From Bacteroidota bacterium (GTDB lineage: Bacteria; Bacteroidota; Bacteroidia; Chitinophagales; Chitinophagaceae): a stretch of DNA of 64,000 nt. Shown here one piece after another: positions 8,997 through 17,345 of the stretch. Under the pieces are notes generated by a model. The model was not told where the DNA came from, did not search any database, and saw nothing but the letters and a program-made list of their open reading frames with translations. The stretch's first letter is position 1, and every line of letters begins with the position of its first letter. The position numbers and the translations under genes are program-made. The stretch spans positions 62,001 through 126,000 of the forward strand of contig JAUZNZ010000012.1 in assembly GCA_030706735.1 (NCBI GenBank), written 5' to 3'.

Positions 8997-9529
8997 TCCA
9001 TCCTTTCACCCGTCATTTATACATATCATTAATTGGTAATGTGTATTTTTCATCCCGAACCCGAAAAGTTCGCGAAGGGCATTCCTGACCAAACCAGGCA
9101 GACAGCGTTAATGCTATTCGGTTGCATATAAAATATTAATAATATAATGCATCCGAGCATTTTTCGGGAATTGGAGCTATACCTCATCCATGCACGAAAA
9201 AATTTAGCTCACTCTAATATATCCTTTTCGGAGGGTCCGGGGCTGCGAAATCTGGCCGGAGGGATGAAAAACGAGCGGCACCCACCGCGATTTTTTTCTA
9301 TCGGGTTGCAAGGTTAATTTTCAACCATTTAAAGATGATGAAGGGTTTTGATCCACACGGCAACCCTCGCCCGTCTAATTCATAATATATTGATTATCAA
9401 ATATATACAACTCCTTTTTTCGCCGCTTAAAACCGGAGGACGGATTGTTCCTAGTTATTCACACCGGAAAAAATTATTTTGTTATGTGGCGCTAATTTGT
9501 AATTTAGTGCAAGAATTTAATGGGTTAGT

Positions 9530-9570
9530 AAGTAAGGGGCCGGCGATCAAGCTGGCCCTTTTACTTTTTA
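9530..9570 (+). terminator. Intrinsic terminator-like hairpin
   Basis: A 15-bp stem with one bulged T: left arm 9530-9544 (AAGTAAGGGGCCGGC), loop GATCAA, right arm 9551-9566, then a T-rich tail to 9569. It is more than 500 nt past rng, so it probably ends a separate transcript. Confidence 0.55.
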
Positions 9571-9581
9571 TTCATCACTAC

Positions 9582-9610
9582 AAAAAAAAGCTTGCCCACC
9601 GCTTTTTTTT
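9582..9610. terminator. Symmetric A8GC/GCT8 hairpin
   Basis: AAAAAAAAGC at 9582-9591 pairs with GCTTTTTTTT at 9601-9610 across a 9-nt loop. The A and T tracts make it terminator-like on either strand. The GC part of the stem is only two base pairs. Confidence 0.4.
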
Positions 9611-9706
9611 CATCGGCATTTCTTACTCATGATTCCCCATTTGCATCGCAATAGATAAGAAAATTTCCAAAAAAGGGATTACGAACCCTATGATTAACTT
9701 TACCGA

Positions 9707-11068
9707 ATGAGCAAGATCAAGACCGCCTTCTTTTGCAATAACTGCGGACATGAAAGTATGAAGTGGCTCGGCAAGTGTCCTTCTTGCGAACAATGGAACA
9801 CATTCGTCGAAGAAGTCATCACCAAGGACGACCGTCTTGTGAACAGGGACCTGCCCGATCGGAAAGAGAACAAGACCTTATCGCTTAGCGACGTGATCAG
9901 TGCGGAAGAAAAAAGGATCGTTACCGAAGATGCAGAACTGAACAGGGTTTTGGGCGGAGGTATCGTATCGGGCAGCATCGTCCTGGTGGCCGGCGAACCA
10001 GGCATCGGAAAGAGCACGCTCTTCCTGCAGAACGCCCTGTCCTTGCAGGCTATCACGACATTGTACATCAGCGGCGAGGAGAGCGAACAACAGATCAAGA
10101 TGCGCGCCGACCGCCTCCGCATCAGCAATGACAACTTCTATCTCCTGACGGAAACGTCCACGCAGACCATTTTCCAGGAGATCAAAAAATTGCAGCCAGA
10201 GCTCGTCATCGTCGACTCCATACAAACCCTGCAATCGCCATATATCGAATCTTCGCCGGGCAGCGTCTCGCAGATCCGGGAATGCGCATCGGAATTCCAG
10301 CGATTCGCCAAGCAGACCGGCACGCCGGTCTTTCTGATCGGTCATATCACCAAGGAAGGCAGCATTGCAGGCCCGAAGATCCTCGAACACATGGTCGACA
10401 CGGTCCTGCAATTCGAAGGCGATCATCATTATGCCTATCGCATCCTCAGGACCCTGAAGAATCGCTTCGGCAGTACAGCCGAATTAGGCATCTACGAAAT
10501 GACCGCGTCGGGCATGCGCGGGGTCAGCAATCCCAGCGAGCTGTTCCTCACACAAAAGGAGGAACGCCTGAGCGGGACCGCCATCGCGGCGACCATGGAA
10601 GGCATGCGCCCCCTGCTCATCGAAGTACAGGCCCTGGTAACGCCGTCCGTTTACGGAACGCCCCAACGGACGGTGAGCGGCCTGGACCTGCGCCGCCTCC
10701 AGCTCCTGCTGGCGGTGCTGGAAAAGAGAGGCGGATTCCATTTCGGCATGAAGGATGTCTTCCTCAATATTGCCGGCGGGTTGAAGGTCGAGGATCCCTC
10801 TATCGACCTGGCGGTACTTTGCGCCCTGCTGAGCTCGTACGAGGACGCACCGCTGCCCATGCATAGTTGCTTCGCAGGCGAGGTGGGCCTGAGCGGCGAG
10901 ATCCGCGCGGTAAACCGCATCGAACAGCGGATAAGCGAAGCGGAGAAACTCGGATTTGCCAAGATCTTCGTCTCGAAATATAACCTGAAAGGGCTGAAGA
11001 ACCAGAAATTCAATATCGAGGTCGTTTCCGTCGGACGCGTAGAAGAGGTGTATCAATATTTGTTCTAA
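9707..11068 (+). CDS. radA: DNA repair protein RadA (Sms)
   Basis: RadA is a RecA-like ATPase that processes branched recombination intermediates. The 453-residue protein has an N-terminal zinc finger (C10, C13, C24, C27), a Walker A motif GEPGIGKST at 96-104, the RadA signature KNRFG at 251-255 and a Lon-protease-like C-terminal domain (about 290-450). All key residues are present and the length is normal. A TAACTTTA element (one mismatch from TAnnTTTG) lies about 10 bp before the ATG. The beta-helix lipoprotein gene begins 11 nt after its stop. Confidence 0.96.
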   Translation: MSKIKTAFFCNNCGHESMKWLGKCPSCEQWNTFVEEVITKDDRLVNRDLPDRKENKTLSLSDVISAEEKRIVTEDAELNRVLGGGIVSGSIVLVAGEPGIGKSTLFLQNALSLQAITTLYISGEESEQQIKMRADRLRISNDNFYLLTETSTQTIFQEIKKLQPELVIVDSIQTLQSPYIESSPGSVSQIRECASEFQRFAKQTGTPVFLIGHITKEGSIAGPKILEHMVDTVLQFEGDHHYAYRILRTLKNRFGSTAELGIYEMTASGMRGVSNPSELFLTQKEERLSGTAIAATMEGMRPLLIEVQALVTPSVYGTPQRTVSGLDLRRLQLLLAVLEKRGGFHFGMKDVFLNIAGGLKVEDPSIDLAVLCALLSSYEDAPLPMHSCFAGEVGLSGEIRAVNRIEQRISEAEKLGFAKIFVSKYNLKGLKNQKFNIEVVSVGRVEEVYQYLF

Positions 11069-11079
11069 TTTCGGCGTTC

Positions 11080-12474
11080 ATGAAGCTTCCCCTGCTGATA
11101 CTATGCCTCGCCACCCTTTTCATCTTCTCCTGTCACAAAGATTCGTTCATCACCAGCCCATCGGCAGTCGTTCACTTTTCAGCCGACACCCTTTTATTCG
11201 ACACGGTGTTCACCACTACCGGTTCGATCACGCAATCGGTCAAGGTCGTCAATGGCAATGACAGGCGGCTCAGGCTTTCGGATATCCGGCTCATGGGCGG
11301 CAGCCACTCTTTCTTTTCGATCAATGTCGACGGAACGCCCGGGCCCGAGGTAAACGATGCTGAACTCGAGGCCGGGGATAGCCTGTATATTTTCGTGGCG
11401 GTGAAGATCGATCCGTCGACAGACAGCCTGCCGTTTATCGTTCGCGACAGCATCGGCCTTTCATTTAACGGCAATCAACGCTTCATCCAGTTACAGGCAT
11501 TCGGGCAAAATGCCAATTACCTCCGCAACAAGATCATTTCGTCGAATACCACCTGGACTAACGGTCTGCCGTATGTGATCCTTGGCGGTCTTGTGGTGGA
11601 TAGCAATAGTACGCTTACGATCCCGGCAGGCTGCAAGGTCTATTTGCATGCCGACGCGCCGCTGCTGGTCGACGGCACCCTCAAGGTGCTGGGTAGTGAT
11701 ACCGCACGCGTTACCTTCCTTGGCGACCGGCTCGACATTCCCTATAAGGATTTCCCCGGCAGCTGGCCGGGTATTTATTTCAGAAGCTCCAGCATCAATA
11801 ACATGCTGCAATATGCCGTGATCAAAAATGCCTATGACGGCGTCGTGGCCGAATTGCCTTCCGGAAATGCGTCGCCGAAGGTGGTACTCAACGAATGCAT
11901 CATCGACAATACCTACGATGCAGGCATCATCGGGGAACAAAGCAGCATCCGGGCGACCAACTGCCTCATCAGCAATAGCGGGGACAATATCGAGCTCGGC
12001 TATGGCGGGACCTACCAGTTCACTCATTGCACGGCTGTCAGCTATTCGAACGGGTTTTTCGCCCATACGCAACCGGTGCTGTACGTCAGCAACTATGCGT
12101 TTCAGGGAACCACCCCGGTGACGGCAGATCTGACCGCTGCCTTTACCAATTGCATTTTCTGGGGGGATTTCGGGAATGTGGATAATGAGGTGATCGTCGC
12201 CCGCCAGGGCAGTACCGTTTTTTCCGTGAATTTTTCGAATTGCCTTTGGAAAGTGAAGACGGCCCCCACGGGCGTGGGCGCGTTCAATATGATCGCCAAC
12301 CTCGATCCCCTCTTCGATAGCGTCAATACCTCCCGAAATGTCTACGATTTCCACCTGAGGACCGGCTCGCCAGCCATCGATAAGGGCCTCGCCACGGGAT
12401 TGACCCTTGACCTTGATGGCAAACCCAGGCCGGCAGGCCCTGCCCCCGATCTGGGTTGCTATGAACACCTCTAA
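11080..12474 (+). CDS. Right-handed beta-helix lipoprotein
   Basis: A 464-residue lipoprotein with signal peptide and lipobox FSC (Cys18). After an N-terminal beta-sandwich-like region (about 30-140) comes a long series of short beta-strand repeats rich in N, G, S and I (about 155-400), as in parallel beta-helix proteins. The C-terminus has FHLRTGSPAIDKG and LDLDGKPRPAGPAPDLGCYE, the motif that ends many choice-of-anchor/beta-helix surface proteins. A surface-exposed polysaccharide-binding or structural role is inferred only from the fold. It is likely co-transcribed with radA. Confidence 0.8.
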   Translation: MKLPLLILCLATLFIFSCHKDSFITSPSAVVHFSADTLLFDTVFTTTGSITQSVKVVNGNDRRLRLSDIRLMGGSHSFFSINVDGTPGPEVNDAELEAGDSLYIFVAVKIDPSTDSLPFIVRDSIGLSFNGNQRFIQLQAFGQNANYLRNKIISSNTTWTNGLPYVILGGLVVDSNSTLTIPAGCKVYLHADAPLLVDGTLKVLGSDTARVTFLGDRLDIPYKDFPGSWPGIYFRSSSINNMLQYAVIKNAYDGVVAELPSGNASPKVVLNECIIDNTYDAGIIGEQSSIRATNCLISNSGDNIELGYGGTYQFTHCTAVSYSNGFFAHTQPVLYVSNYAFQGTTPVTADLTAAFTNCIFWGDFGNVDNEVIVARQGSTVFSVNFSNCLWKVKTAPTGVGAFNMIANLDPLFDSVNTSRNVYDFHLRTGSPAIDKGLATGLTLDLDGKPRPAGPAPDLGCYEHL

Positions 12475-12546
12475 GGGCATCCCCTAATGGCTCCGGTGAA
12501 TGTGTCCGCTTAACAGGGGCCTGAACCACTCATCATTCAAAAGGTT

Positions 12547-12566
12547 CGCTAAGTTAAACTTTAGCG
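12547..12566. promoter_or_regulatory. Imperfect palindrome upstream of the glutathione peroxidase gene
   Basis: CGCTAAGTT and AACTTTAGCG (one bulged base) flank a single A about 65-85 bp before the gpx start. Downstream, TTG and TACCTTTC (one mismatch from TAnnTTTG) are 18 bp apart, so the palindrome is placed where an operator could act. Confidence 0.3.
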
Positions 12567-12631
12567 TTCGTATCTTGTTGTACCTTGAATATCTATAATA
12601 CCTTTCACACAGGAACTAAAAACCATATTTT

Positions 12632-13147
12632 ATGCTGCGTACATTGCTTCTTCCGCTTTTCCTCGTTGCCTCGATAGGCGTATATGATTTTAAAGTGCCC
12701 GGACTGGATGGCAAACCCATCGATCTGTCCAAATACAGGGGCAAAAAGATACTGATCGTCAATACCGCGTCGAAATGCGGTTATACCCCCCAATACACAG
12801 ACCTCGAAGCCCTCTACGAAAAGTACAAGGACAAACTGGTGATCGTCGGCTTTCCCGCCAACAACTTCGGCCAGCAGGAGCCCGGTTCCAATACCGAGAT
12901 CAAGGAATTTTGCACCAAGAACTATGGGGTCACCTTCCCTATGGCCGATAAAGTGGACGTAGTCGGGGATAATATTCATCCCTTGTTCAAATACCTGACC
13001 GAGGAGGCGAAGAAACTCGGCGTGGACGACCCCGTCATCAAGTGGAATTTCACGAAATTCCTGGTGGACGAAAATGGCAAGCTGATCGCAGTCTTCCCCA
13101 GCAAGGTCAAGCCGATGGACGACCAGATCACCAGGTACCTGAACTGA
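12632..13147 (+). CDS. Glutathione peroxidase family thiol peroxidase
   Basis: Reduces hydrogen peroxide or lipid hydroperoxides. In bacteria lacking glutathione these enzymes usually use thioredoxin. The 171-residue sequence has the peroxidatic Cys49 in NTASKCGYT (cysteine, not selenocysteine), Gln81 in FPANNFGQQEPG, and Trp138-Asn139 in KWNFTKFLVD, together the catalytic tetrad. A second cysteine, Cys94 in EFCTKNYG, could serve as the resolving residue. The first 16 residues are hydrophobic and look like a signal peptide, so it may act in the periplasm. A strong terminator follows. Confidence 0.93.
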   Translation: MLRTLLLPLFLVASIGVYDFKVPGLDGKPIDLSKYRGKKILIVNTASKCGYTPQYTDLEALYEKYKDKLVIVGFPANNFGQQEPGSNTEIKEFCTKNYGVTFPMADKVDVVGDNIHPLFKYLTEEAKKLGVDDPVIKWNFTKFLVDENGKLIAVFPSKVKPMDDQITRYLN

Positions 13148-13167
13148 TCCTTCTGAACTATTTATCC

Positions 13168-13200
13168 GGCAGGCCAGCACGCGTTGGCCTGCCTTTTTTT
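13168..13200 (+). terminator. Rho-independent terminator after the peroxidase gene
   Basis: GGCAGGCCA (13168-13176) and TGGCCTGCC (13185-13193) form a perfect 9-bp stem with an 8-nt loop, followed by seven T. Confidence 0.9.
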
Positions 13201-13205
13201 ATAGT

Positions 13206-13213
13206 TATCTTTG
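13206..13213 (+). promoter_or_regulatory. -7 element directly before the delta' gene
   Basis: TATCTTTG matches TAnnTTTG exactly. The ATG of the next gene is only 5 nt further on (13218), so the mRNA would be leaderless or nearly so. The promoter lies immediately after the upstream terminator. Confidence 0.5.
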
Positions 13214-13217
13214 ACCC

Positions 13218-14354
13218 ATGTCTTTCAAGAACGTCATCGGCCAGGCGGAAACAAAAAAAAGCCTCGCAGATCTGGTGCAGCATGATCGTCTCAGCCATGC
13301 CCTTCTCTTCCTTGGGAATGAAGGCAGCGGGGCCCTCCCATTGGCCCTGGCCTTTGCTCAATATCTCGTCTGCGAAAAGGTCGACGGCGACGATGCCTGC
13401 GGGGTCTGCCCCGCCTGTGTCCGGGCTCAGCAACTGATCCATCCGGATATTCACTTTTCCTATCCGGTCATTCCGAAAAAGTCCGGCGACAAACCGGTAA
13501 GTACCGACTATAGCTCCGAATGGAGGGAATTTGTCCGGCAAACCCCCTATGGGAATGCATATGACTGGCTCCAATTCATTGGCGCAGAGAATAAACAGGG
13601 AAATATCACCTCCCAGGAATGTGCGGAGATCATCCGCAAGCTGAGCCTGAAGAGCTTTGAGAGCGGCTACAAGATCCTCATTTTATGGATGCCGGAATAC
13701 CTGGGCAACGAGGGCAACAAGCTCCTGAAACTGATCGAAGAACCCCCGGCCAACACCTTGTTTATTTTAGTGGCGGAGAACGAATCCCTGATCCTGCCCA
13801 CCATCCTGTCCCGAACCCAATTGGTGCGGATACCGATCCTGGAGACCAGGGATATCGAATCGGCATTGGTCGAACGGGCCGGCGTCCCGGCCGATCAGGC
13901 CAGCCGGGTGGCTGCCATTTCCGAAGGCAATTATCATGAGGCCCTGCAGCTGATCCGGCATGCGGAAGATGACTGGCAAGCCCTGTTGCGGGAATGGTTG
14001 AACGCGATACTCCGGACCGGACCGGTCGCACAGGTCAAATGGATCGATGAGATCGCCAGGATGGGGAGGGAACGGCAAAAGCAATTCCTGCGCTATTTTT
14101 CCCACCTGCTTGAACAGGCCATCCGATTGCGTTATATGGATCCGGCCCGGCTGCATATCCCCGATCACGAACGGGATGTCGCCTTGCGGCTCAATAAGAT
14201 GACCGACATCGCCCGTCAGCAGGCCGTCCTGGAGGAATTGGACAAGGCAGCTTATTACATCGAGCGGAATGCACACGCAAAAATGCTCTTCCATGCCCTG
14301 ACTATTAAACTATACCATATCCTGGCCGACGGAACCACGGTGGTCATTACCTGA
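13218..14354 (+). CDS. holB: DNA polymerase III delta' subunit
   Basis: Delta' is the clamp-loader subunit that works with DnaX and delta. The 378-residue protein shows the AAA+ fold with a degenerate P-loop (GNEGSGALP, no GKT), a four-cysteine zinc site (C52, C61, C64, C67) and the sensor region IEEPPANTLFILVAENESLILPTILSR near 175-200, ending in the SR arginine-finger pair. The degenerate P-loop and the zinc module together argue for delta' rather than DnaX. A small membrane-protein gene follows after 25 nt, then ricT, as often seen beside holB in other phyla. Confidence 0.9.
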   Translation: MSFKNVIGQAETKKSLADLVQHDRLSHALLFLGNEGSGALPLALAFAQYLVCEKVDGDDACGVCPACVRAQQLIHPDIHFSYPVIPKKSGDKPVSTDYSSEWREFVRQTPYGNAYDWLQFIGAENKQGNITSQECAEIIRKLSLKSFESGYKILILWMPEYLGNEGNKLLKLIEEPPANTLFILVAENESLILPTILSRTQLVRIPILETRDIESALVERAGVPADQASRVAAISEGNYHEALQLIRHAEDDWQALLREWLNAILRTGPVAQVKWIDEIARMGRERQKQFLRYFSHLLEQAIRLRYMDPARLHIPDHERDVALRLNKMTDIARQQAVLEELDKAAYYIERNAHAKMLFHALTIKLYHILADGTTVVIT

Positions 14355-14379
14355 GAACATCAAAACCTGCACCCATATT

Positions 14380-14622
14380 ATGAGCCTTTCCAGCCTGATC
14401 GGATCCCTCGGAGTAAGCCTTTTGCTTATCGCCTTCTTTCTCAACCAGTTCCGCTATATTTCGCAAGAGGGTATCACGTACATCCTGCTGAATATCGCCG
14501 GCGCGGGACTCTCCTGCGCGGCCTCGCTGATGATCCATTTCCTGCCTTTTGTATTCCTGGAAGCCATCTGGTGCCTGGTCGCCATAGCCGCTTTCGTTAA
14601 GAAATTGGCAAGAACCGGCTAG
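14380..14622 (+). CDS. Small CBU_0592-like membrane protein
   Basis: An 80-residue integral membrane protein with three hydrophobic segments (about 4-22, 33-50, 54-74) and short polar termini. The pattern of a GxLGVxLLLIAF helix, an LLNIxGAGL helix and an EAIWCLVAIAAF helix fits the CBU_0592 family of unknown function. It is 25 nt downstream of holB and probably shares its transcript. Confidence 0.7.
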   Translation: MSLSSLIGSLGVSLLLIAFFLNQFRYISQEGITYILLNIAGAGLSCAASLMIHFLPFVFLEAIWCLVAIAAFVKKLARTG

Positions 14623-14683
14623 AGGAGGGCGGCCCCGGACGCTTTTTTAATGCGATGGGGTGGCCATTATTACCGTTTAATAG

Positions 14684-14691
14684 TATATTTG
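14684..14691 (+). promoter_or_regulatory. -7 element upstream of ricT
   Basis: TATATTTG matches TAnnTTTG exactly and would give a leader of about 200 nt before ricT at 14906. No TTTG is seen 19 bp upstream. The leader (about 14700-14905) has no recognisable riboswitch. Confidence 0.4.
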
Positions 14692-14905
14692 TTAATCGCC
14701 TGGAAAACAGGCCAAAGAAAAGAGGTGATCCGGGTTGGTCCGGCAAGTGAGGTCCGTTTGTGTGAAAAGAGTTCTAAAGCGTTGTAAAAGAGTCATATTG
14801 CACTACATATTTCCTATTGATGGCTTCGATGCTAAGTAGAATTCTTCTGCCTGTCCGCGCATTTCCTCTTTCGTGATCTATTCCTAACTATTAATTTTTT
14901 GGGAT

Positions 14906-16267
14906 ATGGGATGTAGCAATTGTGGAACGACCAAGGATGGCAAACCCTCTGGTTGTAAAAGTAATGGTGGATGCAGCTCCGGAGGATGTAATCGTCTCAA
15001 TGTGCACGACTGGCTGGCCAATCTCCCGTTCAGCGATCCGGAAAGCGGTTGCCGGGTCATCGAGGTCAGTTTTAATAATGGCAGCCGGAAGGATTTTTGC
15101 CGTAATACCACCACTCACCTTTTTGAAAAGGGCGACATGGTCACCATTGAAGGGGTCAGCGGTTTCGACGTCGGCATGGTCACCCTGACCGGTGAGATCG
15201 TGCGCCTGCAAATGAAGAAAAAAGGCCTCGAAGAGAATAATCCCGATATGAAGAAGGTCCTGAGGCGAGCCAGCGATAAGGACCTGGAGATCATGCAACA
15301 GAACAAGGGAAGGGAAAAAGCGGCGCTCGTCAGGTCGAGGGCCATCGCCCGACAGTTAAAGCTGGACATGAAAATGAGCGAGGTGGAGATCCAGGCAGAT
15401 GGTCGCAAGGCCACCTTCTTCTATATCGCCGATGACCGGGTGGATTTCAGGGAACTGATCAAGATCTTTGCGGGCGAGTTCCGCCTCAAGGTCGAGATGC
15501 GGCAGATCGGCGCCCGGCAGGAAGCCGCCAAGGTGGGAGGCATCGGCAGCTGCGGCAGGGAGCTTTGTTGCAGCACCTGGCTCAGCGATTTCAAGTCCGT
15601 CAATACGACCGCCGCCCGCTACCAGAACCTATCCATCAACCAAAGCAAGCTAAGCGGTCAGTGTGGCCGCCTGAAATGTTGCCTCAACTATGAATTGGAC
15701 ACCTACCTGGACGCCTTGCAGGGCTTTCCGGATAATGTGGATACCCTGCAGGTGGCGAAAGGCACGGCCATCCTGATCAAGAAAGACATCTTCAAGAACC
15801 TGATGTGGTATGTGTTGCCTGACAGCAGCAAGCAATTCCCCCTGACCATCGAAAGGGTGCGTAAGATCCGGCAGCTGAACCAGCAGAATACCATCCCCGA
15901 AAGCCTGGAACCGGTGGAGGTCAGCACCGGCAAACCCAAGGAGGAGGCAAGCGGCTTCGTGGACCTCGTCGGACAGATCAGCCTCAAGACCCTGGAAAAA
16001 GCAGACCGGAAAAAACGGCATGGCCAGCAGAATCAGAACCGGGATAACCGGGGAGGCGGCGGCCGTGATAACAGGAACCAACGCGACAACCGGAATAATC
16101 GCGGAACCCCGGATAGAGGGGCGCCGGATAAGGGCGTGGCCGATAAGGGCGCTCCCGGGAAGAATGCGCCCGATAAGGTCTCCTCCGAACGGGGCGGGAC
16201 TCCGCCAAGCAAGGACAAGGACGTAAAAAAGGGGCCCCCGCCGCACAACCGTCACCGGCGAAGATAG
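14906..16267 (+). CDS. ricT: PSP1-domain protein RicT (YaaT)
   Basis: RicT is part of the Fe-S-containing Ric complex that in Bacillus subtilis affects RNase Y-dependent mRNA maturation; its role in Bacteroidota is unknown. The 453-residue protein has a cysteine-rich N-terminus (C3, C6, C17, C23, C28), then the PSP1 core (about 60-330) with GIGSCGRELCCSTWL and SGQCGRLKCCLNYE. From about 365 on it is a low-complexity basic tail of RDN/RGG and GAPDKG repeats that could bind RNA. It sits near holB, a widely conserved pairing. No gldH lipoprotein gene follows, although one is often found there in Bacteroidota. Confidence 0.93.
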   Translation: MGCSNCGTTKDGKPSGCKSNGGCSSGGCNRLNVHDWLANLPFSDPESGCRVIEVSFNNGSRKDFCRNTTTHLFEKGDMVTIEGVSGFDVGMVTLTGEIVRLQMKKKGLEENNPDMKKVLRRASDKDLEIMQQNKGREKAALVRSRAIARQLKLDMKMSEVEIQADGRKATFFYIADDRVDFRELIKIFAGEFRLKVEMRQIGARQEAAKVGGIGSCGRELCCSTWLSDFKSVNTTAARYQNLSINQSKLSGQCGRLKCCLNYELDTYLDALQGFPDNVDTLQVAKGTAILIKKDIFKNLMWYVLPDSSKQFPLTIERVRKIRQLNQQNTIPESLEPVEVSTGKPKEEASGFVDLVGQISLKTLEKADRKKRHGQQNQNRDNRGGGGRDNRNQRDNRNNRGTPDRGAPDKGVADKGAPGKNAPDKVSSERGGTPPSKDKDVKKGPPPHNRHRRR

Positions 16268-16376
16268 CGATGGCAAGGCCCGGAGCTGCCGATTGTTAAA
16301 TTTGGCGCCGGCCGCAACCCGCCGATCATTTCCTTGTTAATTTTACAGCCAATAATTAGTATTTTGGCAACGCGTA

Positions 16377-16420
16377 AACTCTATAAACACAAAACTCTAT
16401 AAACACAAAACTCTATAACT
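16377..16420 (+). repeat. 16-bp tandem repeat in the Bax inhibitor-1 leader
   Basis: AACTCTATAAACACAA occurs twice in full (16377-16392, 16393-16408) and a third time in part (16409-16420). The last copy ends at the base before the ATG. A change in copy number would alter the leader in 16-nt steps. Confidence 0.9.
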
Positions 16421-17194
16421 ATGGCACTCTTTAATTCGGGTAATCCGTCCCTGACCGAAAAGATCTATAACAAGTCCCTTCTTGATAAATCGAATACGGA
16501 CGTCATGACCGTGCGCGGCTCGATCCAGAAATTCGGGATGCTCCTGCTATTGGTTTTCGCGGCAGCCGGATATACCTGGAAATTGTATTTTGCGGGCGCT
16601 TTCCCCACGATGATGACCTGGTTTTGGGTCGGTCTGATAGGCGGCCTGGTCTGCGTTATCGCCATCTCGTTCAAACCCTCCTTGTCGAAATATCTTGGCC
16701 CCGCTTATGCCTTGCTGGAAGGGCTGGTACTGGGCGGCCTGTCCGCCATCATCAATGACCAGTTCAAGGCCAAATACCCAAATATTGTATTGCAGGCCGT
16801 GTTGTTGACCTTCGGGGTGGCCTTCGGCATGTTCCTTTTATACAATTTCAGGATCATCCGGCCGACTGCAAAATTCAAAGCGATCATCTTTTCCAGCATG
16901 GCAGGCATCGCCATCTTCTATTTTGTGTGGGTGATCCTGGGCTTTTTCGGAGTACAAATGTCATTCATGAACTGGGGCGATAACAGCCTGCTGGGGATCG
17001 GCATCAATCTTTTCGTGGTGGCCATTGCCTCATTCAGTTTGATCATGAACTTCGAGCAGATCGAGGTAGGTCAGCAAATGGGCGCGCCGAAATATATGGA
17101 ATGGTACAGCGCATTCGGCCTGCTGGTAACGCTCGTATGGTTATATATCGAGATCCTGAAGCTGTTGAGCCGGTTTTCAAGCAACAGGAATTAA
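16421..17194 (+). CDS. Bax inhibitor-1/YccA family membrane protein
   Basis: A 257-residue polytopic protein with seven predicted membrane helices after a polar N-terminus of about 30 residues. Eukaryotic BI-1 and bacterial YetJ are pH-sensitive calcium leak channels, while E. coli YccA modulates FtsH. Which applies here is unknown. The MEWYSAFGLLVTLVWLYIEILKLL C-terminal helix with its acidic residue and an LLSRF end is characteristic of the family. A tandem repeat forms the leader and a strong terminator follows, so it appears to be a single-gene transcript. Confidence 0.9.
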   Translation: MALFNSGNPSLTEKIYNKSLLDKSNTDVMTVRGSIQKFGMLLLLVFAAAGYTWKLYFAGAFPTMMTWFWVGLIGGLVCVIAISFKPSLSKYLGPAYALLEGLVLGGLSAIINDQFKAKYPNIVLQAVLLTFGVAFGMFLLYNFRIIRPTAKFKAIIFSSMAGIAIFYFVWVILGFFGVQMSFMNWGDNSLLGIGINLFVVAIASFSLIMNFEQIEVGQQMGAPKYMEWYSAFGLLVTLVWLYIEILKLLSRFSSNRN

Positions 17195-17218
17195 ACAAAG
17201 ATCTTTCTTAGTATACGA

Positions 17219-17243
17219 GGGGGCCCTTCAGGCCCCCTTTTTT
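17219..17243 (+). terminator. Rho-independent terminator after the Bax inhibitor-1 gene
   Basis: GGGGGCC (17219-17225), loop CTTCA, GGCCCCC (17231-17237) and six T. A perfect 7-bp GC stem. Confidence 0.92.
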
Positions 17244-17345
17244 ATGCCCCGGCGATCCATCCTTCGGAAAATTTCCCCGGATAACCTTTTTTTTGTACTT
17301 TTTACGGCCTGGCCAAACACCCACATCCCAACCTAACACCCTGCT

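Larger units (their letters stand above)
8997..9706. other. 710-bp AT-rich intergenic region with hairpins and no convincing gene
   Basis: This gap separates rng from radA. It contains an open frame at 9348-9632 (94 codons), but its composition is not protein-like and no family is recognisable. A GCGG...CCGC hairpin followed by seven T lies at about 9277-9297, and two stronger terminator-like hairpins follow at 9530-9610. The segment at 9225-9290 is clearly richer in G and C than its surroundings. The combination of promoter-like AT-rich stretches, a GC-rich block and successive terminators could mean one or two small RNAs, but no known RNA family was identified by eye. Confidence 0.5.

Noticed and set aside
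9120-9300. 6S or SRP RNA in the gap after rng
   Set aside because: The GGAA-tetraloop and neighbouring conserved bases of SRP RNA are absent and no 6S-type long hairpin with a central bubble could be traced by eye.
9348-9632. A 94-codon open frame in the rng-radA gap
   Set aside because: Composition is not protein-like, it crosses two terminator hairpins, and no family is recognised.
14700-14905. Possible riboswitch in the 200-nt ricT leader
   Set aside because: No known riboswitch core or terminator/antiterminator pair could be recognised.
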